From: an uncultured Flavobacterium sp.
GTDB taxonomy: Bacteria; Bacteroidota; Bacteroidia; Flavobacteriales; Flavobacteriaceae
DNA: 48,685 bases
Direction: 5' to 3'
NCBI RefSeq assembly: GCF_943913405.1
Contig: NZ_CALTYA010000028.1
Span: forward strand, 1 to 48,685
Shown: positions 1 through 5,997 of the stretch, piece by piece
Numbering within the stretch: the first letter of the stretch is position 1
Layout of the letters: each line of letters opens with the position of its first letter
Notes under the pieces: generated by a model
The model's input: the letters and a program-made list of their open reading frames with translations, nothing else
Told to the model about the DNA's origin: nothing
The model's database searches: none
Program-made: the position numbers and the translations under genes

Positions 1-31
1 GTAGAGAAGTAATAATAATATTCAATTTCAT
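1..31 (-). CDS. Possible start of a fifth cassette gene, cut by the window edge
   Basis: After the R'-side word of the first repeat (77-86, minus strand) an ATG at 31-29 opens a frame reading MKLNIIITSL before the window ends. An ATG about 50 bases into a new block fits the layout of the other cassettes. Only ten codons are visible, so the call rests on position alone. Confidence 0.25.
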   Translation of the reverse strand, partial: MKLNIIITSL

Positions 32-79
32 TTATAACATTTGTTTCTTATTATAGGTCTCAATTTTGTGGTTAACTCC

Positions 80-215
80 CGCCAACGTTCTGGCGCTTGG
101 CGAGGTTGGGGATTAAAGATGCGAGATTTTTCGGTCAAACACAAATTTTCCAAATACAAAACTAACTTTCAATTAAGCCTAAAACCCCAATCTCGCCAAA
201 CGGCTGTTAGCAGTA
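80..215 (-). repeat. attC-like recombination site A, downstream of the DUF6438 gene
   Basis: Imperfect inverted repeat. On the minus strand it opens with TACTGCTAAC (complement of 215-206) and closes with GTTGGCGGGA (complement of 86-77). The inner arms TTGGCGAGATTGGGG and CCCCAACCTCGCCAA pair at 14 of 15 positions and enclose a spacer of about 75 bp. The opening word matches the start of its own block (1391-1382) in 10 of 10 positions. Bases 86-179 are almost the same as site B (six differences in 94 by eye). Confidence 0.7.
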
Positions 216-223
216 GTTCTTTC

Positions 224-1369
224 TTAATCGTATTCTGTTACTTTTCGGAATCTTTGGACTAAATTATTTTGTTTTAGAAAATCATATTTCAAATCAAGAA
301 TTATAAATTCTCCTTTGTTTTTTTCAAGTTTATAATATCTTCCGTCAGTAACTATTTTCTTTTTTATGTCATTTGACCAATATTCAATTGTGTATTTTTC
401 TATAAAACTTTTTTCAGTAATACTGCTTTTTGAGAGTAAATTTTTTAGATAGAAACTTTCAGATTTTGTTAAACTACAAATTACATCTTTCTTTTTAAAA
501 CCAATATAATTAAAGTCAAAAAGAGTAGTGTCTATAGCATTTTTTTCAAGTTTAATATTTTGCTGTAAATAGCGAATTGGAGTATATGCCCATATAAACT
601 CAGTTGGTGCTTTTCCACCGTAGTCTTCTATTGTTTTTATAATTGTTCCGTTTTTAACAAATGTTACATAAACAGTTTCGTCGTCAGTCCAACTAGAAAT
701 GTATTCGTTTTCTAAACTTGTCCAATTTGATTTAAGAAAACTCAAATTAATTTTAGAAAACAATTCTTTACTTATTTTAGATTTGTAATTACCTTTTATT
801 GAACTGCAATAGCCACCTTTAAAAATTACATGGCCACTTTTGTTTATTTCAATATCAGTTACAGGGCATCTGCCATAACATCCTGTAGAAGAAATAATGA
901 TTTTATCAAAAGATTTAGAATTGTCTAATTGGTAATTTAACTTATGAAACTTGTCAATTTTACCTTCGCTATTAATAATTTTTAGAGTGTCAAATTTTAT
1001 ACTTGCAATTTTATAAGAATCCCATTTCTTTGTTGATAAATCATAAAGTTTCAAACTATCATTTTCAATTTTATAATTTGAAGTATTTCCTAAATATACA
1101 TTTTGACTTTGATGATTTTCATCGCCTTTTATGTATTTAAAAAAACCTAATTTATAATCAAACGTACCATCATTATTAAAATCATAACCAACTTCTTGAC
1201 TACCAAATGGCGGTGGCGGTGGTGGTGGAATATTTCCGTTTTTGTTTGGCTTTTCTAATTCCTTTACATATTTCCATTCACCAATAATTTTACTTTCATA
1301 GTCATTTTTTGATTTCTGTTTGCAAGAAACCAAAGTTAAAATCAAGATTAATGTTGTTATGAATTTCAT
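224..1369 (-). CDS. DUF6438-like lipoprotein (cassette gene 1)
   Basis: 381 aa, starting at the ATG at 1369. That start gives a lipoprotein signal MKFITTLILILTLVSCKQ with a lipobox ending in Cys16, so the product is probably anchored in the outer or inner membrane. Residues about 30-140 look like a beta-rich lipocalin-type segment with a run of seven prolines. Residues about 160-270 carry the pattern STGCYGRCPVTDIEI followed by a Trp/Tyr-rich strand region, which I recognise as DUF6438. No catalytic function is known to me. The start codon lies 22 bases after the recombination point of site B, leaving no room for a normal promoter. It would have to be read from upstream, as in integron cassettes. 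An in-frame extension to 1447 runs through repeat B and is not used. Confidence 0.8.
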   Translation of the reverse strand: MKFITTLILILTLVSCKQKSKNDYESKIIGEWKYVKELEKPNKNGNIPPPPPPPFGSQEVGYDFNNDGTFDYKLGFFKYIKGDENHQSQNVYLGNTSNYKIENDSLKLYDLSTKKWDSYKIASIKFDTLKIINSEGKIDKFHKLNYQLDNSKSFDKIIISSTGCYGRCPVTDIEINKSGHVIFKGGYCSSIKGNYKSKISKELFSKINLSFLKSNWTSLENEYISSWTDDETVYVTFVKNGTIIKTIEDYGGKAPTEFIWAYTPIRYLQQNIKLEKNAIDTTLFDFNYIGFKKKDVICSLTKSESFYLKNLLSKSSITEKSFIEKYTIEYWSNDIKKKIVTDGRYYKLEKNKGEFIILDLKYDFLKQNNLVQRFRKVTEYD

Positions 1370-1381
1370 TTTTCGTAGAAT

Positions 1382-1508
1382 TACTGCTAACGTTCTGGCG
1401 CTTGGCGTGGTTGGGGAATAAAGATGCGAGATTTTTCGGTTAAACACAAATTTTCCAAATACAAAACCATCTTTCCATTAAGCCCAATGCCCAAATCCGT
1501 TATAGCCA
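1382..1508 (-). repeat. attC-like recombination site B, downstream of the pentapeptide gene
   Basis: On the minus strand it opens with TGGCTATAAC and closes with GTTAGCAGTA. The opening word agrees with the start of its own block (1931-1922) in 9 of 10 positions, but with the word on the other side of the repeat in only 5 of 10. The body is nearly the same as site A. The inner arms pair less well than in A. Confidence 0.7.
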
Positions 1509-1512
1509 GTTT

Positions 1513-1887
1513 TTATTCTTCATAATCTTTAATCCAGTCAACAAAGTGAGCTTTAGTTACTTTTTGTCCATAAGCCCAATTGTTATCAAAATAGATTTCA
1601 TCAATTTTGGCTCTAGCAAATTGTGAACTTTCGACTGCAAGATTTTCAAAATGTGAATTTCTCAAATCAGCTTCTCTAAAGTCACAAGTTTTGATATCGC
1701 TATTGATAAATTTAGCATTTCTTAAGTTTGCTCTTCTAAAACTTGAATAGAAGTTACAATTTTCAAATACTACATTTTGAAGGTTTTCATCATCAAAATT
1801 TTCATTGCTTAAATCTAAGTCTGCAAAATATCGTTGTCCATTTCGATATTGTTCCAAAATATTTTTAGCGAAATAGGTCTTATTCAT
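1513..1887 (-). CDS. Pentapeptide-repeat-like protein (cassette gene 2)
   Basis: 124 aa with no signal peptide, so probably cytoplasmic. Residues about 25-100 run in five-residue steps of the A(D/N)LxN type (FDDENLQNVVFENCNF, RRANLRNAKFINSDI, READLRNSHFENL), typical of a right-handed quadrilateral beta-helix. The family includes gyrase-binding DNA mimics, but most members have no known role and nothing here marks this one as such. The gene sits alone in a 540-bp block with 43 bases between the upstream recombination point and the ATG. Its stop lies 4 bases before site B. Confidence 0.8.
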   Translation of the reverse strand: MNKTYFAKNILEQYRNGQRYFADLDLSNENFDDENLQNVVFENCNFYSSFRRANLRNAKFINSDIKTCDFREADLRNSHFENLAVESSQFARAKIDEIYFDNNWAYGQKVTKAHFVDWIKDYEE

Positions 1888-1921
1888 AGATAATTGCTTC
1901 GTTAATTCTTTCGTTCTAAAA

Positions 1922-2060
1922 TTGCTATAACGTCCTGTGGCTTTGCGCTAGTTGCGGAAATTGGAACTGAGTTCACTCGGCTGGACCAAACGAAAATATG
2001 AAAAAAAATGGTTTCTTTTACAACCAAAACAGCAATCACGCAAAACCGCTGTTAGCGGTC
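1922..2060 (-). repeat. attC-like recombination site C, downstream of the caspase/CHAT-like gene
   Basis: On the minus strand it opens with GACCGCTAAC and closes with GTTATAGCAA. The opening word agrees with its own block start (2952-2943) in 9 of 10 positions, and with the closing word in 5 of 10. The inner arms TTTTGCGTGATTGC and GCAACTAGCGCAAA pair with an extra unpaired base, as attC stems often do. The body is unrelated to sites A and B. Confidence 0.7.
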
Positions 2061-2061
2061 G

Positions 2062-2916
2062 TTATTTTACATCCTCATATCTAACTTTAAATCTTTCAGC
2101 GTTTCCTGGAAATTTATCAATCATGAAGAAAGCTTCTTTATGTTCTTCAAATGTTTGCCTTTTTGATTTATGCAATTCTATGGTAAACTTCAAACGAAAT
2201 TCATGCATTGCGTTTCGATCAGTCATTTTAATACCTTCTTGCTTAATACCATCTTTAAATCTTTCACCTATAGCTTTAGGTGTAAATTTTTCAGAAAAAT
2301 ATTTTTTATTTACGTTTATAAAAGTTTGTTCTGAATTAATAAACTTGAAGGATGATTCTAAATTTGGATTAGCATTATGGAGTTTTTCCACCGCTTTGTT
2401 AAGATCAAAATTTTCCAAAAACTCGGTATAAAATTCATTGTATCTAATTATTAAATCGTAAACATAAATTTCTTCAAATGACCCAATGATTCCCCAAAAT
2501 GGTGATGGTTCACTCACTTTTATTAATCTCATTATGTAAGCCCCGAAGCATACGGCCATTGTTATAAAAAGATTATTTTCAATTATTGTATTTAAATCAC
2601 GTAAATCTGTAACTAGTTCTTCCCAAGTAACAAGTTCGTTTGATTTTAACACCAATCCTGTATTGTCTTCACTACCATGTATTTCAAAATGAAGAATTGG
2701 ATAGTATCCTTCTGTTATACTCTCATTTTTAAGATGTTCAAGTTTTTCAAAAAAATCTTTCTTTGTTTCAATTTGGAATAATTCAGACTTAAAGTCTTTT
2801 ATTTGATATGTTTTTCTCCTCAATAAATCTTCATATAATTCCTGACCTGTAAGTTTATCTTTAGTTGAATCTAAAGATTCAATCACGTAAACTTTATTAA
2901 ATTTAAAACCACTCAT
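2062..2916 (-). CDS. Caspase/CHAT-like cysteine protease-fold protein (cassette gene 3)
   Basis: 284 aa with the start placed at the ATG at 2916. The frame stays open to 3123, but that part runs through repeat D and reads as low-quality sequence. Residues 72-90 read YYPILHFEIHGSEDNTGLVL (His80-Gly81), then WEELVTDL, then FITMAVCFGAY with Cys123. A hydrophobic strand ending in HG followed by a second strand ending in xCxG is the His-Cys dyad layout of clan CD peptidases (caspases, CHAT). No partner domain is present, so the catalytic core stands alone with an uncharacterised 150-residue C-terminus. Fold and dyad are inferred from motif order. Substrate and role are unknown. CHAT-like proteins often act in defence or regulated proteolysis, but nothing here proves that. 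Confidence 0.6.
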   Translation of the reverse strand: MSGFKFNKVYVIESLDSTKDKLTGQELYEDLLRRKTYQIKDFKSELFQIETKKDFFEKLEHLKNESITEGYYPILHFEIHGSEDNTGLVLKSNELVTWEELVTDLRDLNTIIENNLFITMAVCFGAYIMRLIKVSEPSPFWGIIGSFEEIYVYDLIIRYNEFYTEFLENFDLNKAVEKLHNANPNLESSFKFINSEQTFINVNKKYFSEKFTPKAIGERFKDGIKQEGIKMTDRNAMHEFRLKFTIELHKSKRQTFEEHKEAFFMIDKFPGNAERFKVRYEDVK

Positions 2917-2942
2917 GTTTTTTAGATATGTTTGTTTATAAT

Positions 2943-3079
2943 GACCACTAACGTTTCGGGGCTTTGCGATGGTGGGGCAATCGAAGCACAAATCTTCAGT
3001 TTTGCACAAAAGTTGAACCAAGAACAACCGTTGAACTTTGCAGTTTCGCCCCACTATTGCGAAACCCTTGTTAGCTGTA
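2943..3079 (-). repeat. attC-like recombination site D, downstream of cassette gene 4
   Basis: On the minus strand it opens with TACAGCTAAC (complement of 3079-3070) and closes with GTTAGTGGTC. The opening word is a 10 of 10 match to the reverse complement of its block start at 3876-3867, but only 7 of 10 to the closing word. The inner arms TTTCGCAATAGTGGGGC and GCCCCACCATCGCAAA pair well. The stop codon of the upstream gene is the TAA inside the GCTAAC box. Confidence 0.72.
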
Positions 3080-3850
3080 GGTTTTATTTCGATATTGTTT
3101 CCATTCTTCAAATCTTTTGTCAATTATATTTTTCAATAAGTTATAATTGTCAAAACTGTCTTCTACGTGATAAAAACTTTCATATTCAAATCCGTTTTGT
3201 TCTGCTTTTTTATTGAATACTTCTGAATAATCGTCCGTGTAAGAATTGAATTTTTTCCCAAACTCCGTGTCATCGTCGTAATAGTCTAATGCGAATTCAT
3301 TTCCAGTTTCATTAAGGTCATCAGTTACCAATTTTTCGTCACAGACATCTATTAAAAATTCAGCTCCAGTTAGTTTTTGACATTTTATTTGTTCTATTTC
3401 GTCTTTTGCTTCGTCAATAAGTTCTTTTGAAATTAAGTTGTTTCCTATACACCAATTTAAAAACATTCCAATGTGTGTCGCTCCATTTTTATTTGGTAAT
3501 TCCTTTGGGAACTTTCCTCCGTAATGCCAAGATGCGTCATCAAACTTTTTATATTTCTGCTTCTCTGATAAAAATTCGGGATATTTTGTTTTGTCTTTTG
3601 AGTAAATGTCATACCCGTGAGTTAAAATGCTTACTGCTCCATCAATATTATTCATTGAAATTGTTAAAGCTTTTGAAATTAATTTTTCGTCTTTATTATT
3701 TGTGATTTTCTTAATTTGACAAATTTCGTCTGCTAATAATATTTGAAATGCATCCTCTATGTTATTAGTCAAATTGAATGCATTTAGACATTCCGAAATA
3801 GATTTTCCGGATTTTGATTTCAGTTCTGAAATTATATTTTTTTTGTCCAT
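3071..3850 (-). CDS. DUF7832-like protein (cassette gene 4)
   Basis: 259 aa, cytoplasmic. Residues 5-38 (SELKSKSGKSISECLNAF and following) resemble the UBA-like helix pair seen at the N-terminus of EF-Ts. Residues about 100-140 contain DDASWHYGG, GKFPKELPNKNGATHIGMF and then LNWCIGNNL, which I recognise as the DUF7832 pattern. That domain turns up in scattered bacterial accessory proteins of unknown role. The acidic C-terminal third has no clear motif. The stop codon lies inside the first box of site D. The ATG is 25 bases after the first recombination point of the array, so this is the first cassette. In an integron it would be read most strongly from a promoter near the recombinase end. Confidence 0.65.
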   Translation of the reverse strand: MDKKNIISELKSKSGKSISECLNAFNLTNNIEDAFQILLADEICQIKKITNNKDEKLISKALTISMNNIDGAVSILTHGYDIYSKDKTKYPEFLSEKQKYKKFDDASWHYGGKFPKELPNKNGATHIGMFLNWCIGNNLISKELIDEAKDEIEQIKCQKLTGAEFLIDVCDEKLVTDDLNETGNEFALDYYDDDTEFGKKFNSYTDDYSEVFNKKAEQNGFEYESFYHVEDSFDNYNLLKNIIDKRFEEWKQYRNKTYS

Positions 3851-3866
3851 TATGTTTGTCTAAACT

Positions 3867-3950
3867 TACAGCTAACTTGTTTATATGTATGATAAAACTA
3901 TACATATACATCCCAAAATGGTGAGATATGTATGAAAAAATATCATATAT
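3867..3950 (-). other. attI-like head of the cassette array
   Basis: The first cassette begins at the word GTTAGCTGTA (complement of 3876-3867). Just outside it, between the array and the recombinase remnant, lie a perfect 9-bp inverted repeat (TATATGTAT at 3882-3890 and ATACATATA at 3900-3908) and a direct repeat ATATGTATGA at 3883-3892 and 3926-3935. Integron attI sites hold an inverted pair of core sites plus direct repeats bound by IntI. The likeness is structural only. Confidence 0.4.
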
Positions 3951-3977
3951 TGTTTTAAACAAAAATAACAAAAAAAA

Positions 3978-4118
3978 TTACAAATCATCAAAAGGGCTCT
4001 TAATTTGTTGTAAATTTTTAGTGCTAACATGGGTGTATATTTCAGTAGTTTTGCTGCTGTTGTGACCCAAAAGCTCTTGAATATATCTTAATTCAGGGCC
4101 TGTTTCTAATAAATGAGT
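3978..4118 (-). pseudogene. 3' remnant of an IntI/Xer-type tyrosine recombinase
   Basis: The frame ends in a 46-residue stretch of clear recombinase type: THLLETGPELRYIQELLGH, then SSKTTEIYTHVSTKNL, then SPFDDL and stop. It keeps the LGH box, the catalytic Tyr (in IYTHV) and the SP(F/L)D ending shared with integron integrases. Homology stops abruptly upstream at 4118, where the HxLRHSFAT box and everything before it are missing. The preceding 25 codons of open frame are unrelated hydrophobic sequence. At least 250 residues are lost, so the product cannot be active. It lies on the same strand as the cassettes, 103 bases upstream of the first one. That matches the reversed layout known from the Treponema denticola integron rather than the divergent class 1 layout. 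Confidence 0.8.
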
Positions 4119-4278
4119 GAGTATAAAATTAAAAAGCAACAAAAACACGCATTTAATCGTATATATCTGTATTTCAACGATTATTTCACACAAATCAAAA
4201 AATAAATCAAAAATCTAACCCTTGCCATTTAAAAAATAAAATACATTCGAAGTTTAAACATTTAAAATCCATAAACCC

Positions 4279-5007
4279 ATGGCAACAAATTCCGAAACAG
4301 GACACGCAAAGAACGTAGCAAACTTTGAAACACTGATTACCAACTGCAAAGGCTTAGGCGAAGCTTACAACCCTTCAAGCAATGACATTAAAATAAGCGT
4401 TATGGCCAGATACCATATAGAGTCAAAAGAAGAAGTAAGAGAAGTAAAAAACAAAAAAGCACCGTTTGACGAAGTAGAAGGACACAGAAAAACACTCTTT
4501 AAGCCTTACGGACCGCTAGCCACAAAAATAATGGGAGCATTGAAAGCATCAGGTGCGCCAATCACGGTAATCCAAGATGCCGAAACCATCAACAGAAAAA
4601 TGCAGGGCAAGAGAGCGCTTGGCACAACAATAGAATTAAAAGATGACGGCACGCCAAAAGACAGAATATCAGTCTCACAGCAAAGTTATGACATGAAAAT
4701 TGACCATCTTGAAAAAATGATAGAACTCTTGGCTATCGAGCCTAGTTACAACCCAAATGAAAACCCGCTAAAAGTTGACAGTTTAACGACATATAAAAGA
4801 GAATTAGAAGCAATAAACTCTGCCGTAAAAAGTGCATACGTACCTTATTATACAGCCTTAATCAGCAGAAACAAAAAATTATACGATACAGAAACAGGAT
4901 TGGTAGCAAGAGCCATTCAGGTAAAAAACTATGTAAAGTCAGTTTACGGAGCAACCAGCCCAGAATTTAAAAGAATACAAAGCTTGAAGTTCAGAAATTT
5001 AATATAA
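4279..5007 (+). CDS. Conserved-looking protein of unknown function
   Basis: 242 aa, starting MATNSETGHAKN. No signal peptide, membrane segment or catalytic motif is visible. The protein is Lys/Asn-rich and mostly helical in character, with a central KMQGKRALGT loop and a C-terminal region ending VYGATSPEFKRIQSLKFRNLI. I have a general impression of similar proteins in Flavobacterium next to repeats but cannot name a family. The stop is followed within 40 bases by a 42-bp tandem repeat. In the +1 frame past the stop the sequence reads KQNVPQLLEKKISARKKQ, so the C-terminus may once have run into the repeat. The gene lies in the gap between the cassette array and the carboxylase operon, on the opposite strand to the cassettes. 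Confidence 0.7.
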   Translation: MATNSETGHAKNVANFETLITNCKGLGEAYNPSSNDIKISVMARYHIESKEEVREVKNKKAPFDEVEGHRKTLFKPYGPLATKIMGALKASGAPITVIQDAETINRKMQGKRALGTTIELKDDGTPKDRISVSQQSYDMKIDHLEKMIELLAIEPSYNPNENPLKVDSLTTYKRELEAINSAVKSAYVPYYTALISRNKKLYDTETGLVARAIQVKNYVKSVYGATSPEFKRIQSLKFRNLI

Positions 5008-5044
5008 GCAGAATGTACCACAGTTGCTAGAAAAAAAAATCTCT

Positions 5045-5296
5045 GCACGCAAGAAACAGGCATCGTCAAACAGTCTTGACCCATCCGCACGCAAGAAACA
5101 GGCACCGTCAATCAGTCTTGACCCACCTGCACGCAAGAAATAGGCACCGTCAATCAGTTTTGACCCATCCGCACGCAAGAAATAGGCGTTGTCAATCAGT
5201 TTTTACCCGCCTGCACGCAAGAAATAGGCGTCGTCAATCAGTTTTGACCCGCCTGAACTGAGTATTTAGCCATCCGCAAACAGTCTTGACCCACCT
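5045..5296 (+). repeat. 42-bp tandem repeat, six units
   Basis: Units start at 5045, 5087, 5129, 5171, 5213 and 5255, exactly 42 bp each. Units 1-5 begin GCACGCAAGAAA(C/T)AGGC and unit 6 has decayed in its first half. In one frame the units read ARKKQAPSISLDPP (14 aa), but units 3-5 carry CAG-to-TAG changes. A second frame is open through units 1-5. The units abut without spacers, so this is a minisatellite or decayed coding repeat. Confidence 0.9.
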
Positions 5297-5346
5297 GCAA
5301 CTATAGAAAGCCTTAAGGCGAACATAATAAAATCAAAACCAAATAA

Positions 5347-5379
5347 AAATGGCAGAGCATAGTCTCTGCCATTTCCTTT
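5347..5379 (+). terminator. Rho-independent terminator
   Basis: Perfect 11-bp stem AAATGGCAGAG / CTCTGCCATTT with a 6-base loop, followed by CCTTTTTAG. It closes the 4279-5007 transcript and the tandem-repeat region before the carboxylase operon. Confidence 0.8.
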
Positions 5380-5455
5380 TTAGTTTATCCCTCCCAAACC
5401 CGCTACCCAAAACCCTGCACCCAAAAATAATCCCCTAAACCTTTTACCAAATACC

Positions 5456-5489
5456 TTGCACCCAATTAAATCAAAAATCCCTACTTTTA
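5456..5489 (+). promoter_or_regulatory. Possible promoter of the acyl-CoA carboxylase operon
   Basis: TTG at 5456-5458 and TACTTTTA at 5482-5489 approximate the Bacteroidota -33/-7 boxes. The spacing of 23 is at the long end. It ends 19 bases before the first ATG of the operon. Confidence 0.35.
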
Positions 5490-5508
5490 CTTCAAGCAAA
5501 CAAACAAA

Positions 5509-5994
5509 ATGGATAAAAAGTATAAACTAACCGTAAACAGCGCAAACGTTTTCAACAGCAACGCATCCGAAATAGAAAATTTTGATGCCGTCGAAACCAA
5601 AACTTCACAGTTCCACATCTTAAAAGACAGCCAGCGCTACACCGCTGAAATCGTCCACAAAGATTTTCTGGCAAAAACCTACACCGTCAAGGTAAACGGA
5701 AACACCTACACCGTCAGCATCGCCAATCCGCTAGACCGCCTCATAAAAGACATGGGCTTCACAGTAGGAGCATCAAAGCAAGTCAACGCCATCAAAGCCC
5801 CGATGCCCGGACTGATCTTAGAAATGAGCGTAAGCGTAGGCCAGGAAGTAAAAGAAAACGACTGCCTCTTAATATTAGAAGCCATGAAGATGGAAAACAG
5901 CTTCCTTTCCCCAAGGGCAGGAATTATCAAATCCATCTCAGCCAGCAAGGGCGACGCAGTAGAAAAAGGACAGTTGTTAATTGAATTTGAATAG
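5509..5994 (+). CDS. Biotin carboxyl carrier subunit of acyl-CoA carboxylase
   Basis: 161 aa. The C-terminal half (about 90-161) is a biotinyl domain: APMPGLILEMSVSVGQEV, then EAMKMEN at 124-130 with Lys127 as the biotinylation site, then a mirrored strand ending KGQLLIEFE. The N-terminal part is a small beta-rich region of the type found before the biotinyl domain in propionyl/acetyl-CoA carboxylase carriers. Biotin on Lys127 shuttles CO2 from the biotin carboxylase (next gene) to the carboxyltransferase (third gene). Gaps of 3 bases between all three genes make this a tight operon. Substrate is not fixed by the carrier itself. The carboxyltransferase suggests propionyl-CoA or another acyl-CoA. 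Confidence 0.93.
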   Translation: MDKKYKLTVNSANVFNSNASEIENFDAVETKTSQFHILKDSQRYTAEIVHKDFLAKTYTVKVNGNTYTVSIANPLDRLIKDMGFTVGASKQVNAIKAPMPGLILEMSVSVGQEVKENDCLLILEAMKMENSFLSPRAGIIKSISASKGDAVEKGQLLIEFE

Positions 5995-5997
5995 ATT

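Larger units (their letters stand above)
1..4118 (-). mobile_element. Integron-like gene-cassette array with recombinase remnant
   Basis: Four one-gene blocks lie head to tail on the minus strand: about 3875-2952, 2951-1931, 1930-1391 and 1390-86. A fifth block starts at 85 and runs off the window. Each block is one ORF followed at once by an imperfect inverted repeat. The 10-base word at the start of a block is the reverse complement of the word at the start of its own 3' repeat in 10, 9, 9 and 10 of 10 positions. Across each repeat the two words agree in only 7, 5, 5 and 7. This is the pattern left by integron cassettes, where the R' half of attC travels to the front of the inserted cassette. 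A truncated tyrosine recombinase lies just upstream on the same strand. The block structure is seen directly. Calling it an integron is inference, because the sites do not fit the attC consensus (GTTRRRY) exactly. Confidence 0.75.

Noticed and set aside
41..262. Plus-strand frame across repeat A
   Set aside because: It lies inside the recombination site, opposite the cassette genes. It has no family likeness and no promoter.
1952..2431. Plus-strand frame of 159 codons across site C and the CHAT-like gene
   Set aside because: It is antisense to a gene with clear motifs, and its first part is the repeat. Composition is that of a shadow frame.
3765..3971. 68-codon minus-strand frame in the array head
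   Set aside because: It overlaps the start of cassette gene 4 in another frame and runs through the inverted repeats. No family likeness.
5076..5261. 61-codon frame through the 42-bp repeat
   Set aside because: It starts from a TTG within the repeat, its content only mirrors the repeat period, and other frames of the same repeat are equally open in places.
5045..5296. Regular repeat array as a CRISPR
   Set aside because: The 42-bp units abut with no unique spacers and drift gradually along the array. There are no cas genes, so it is a plain tandem repeat.
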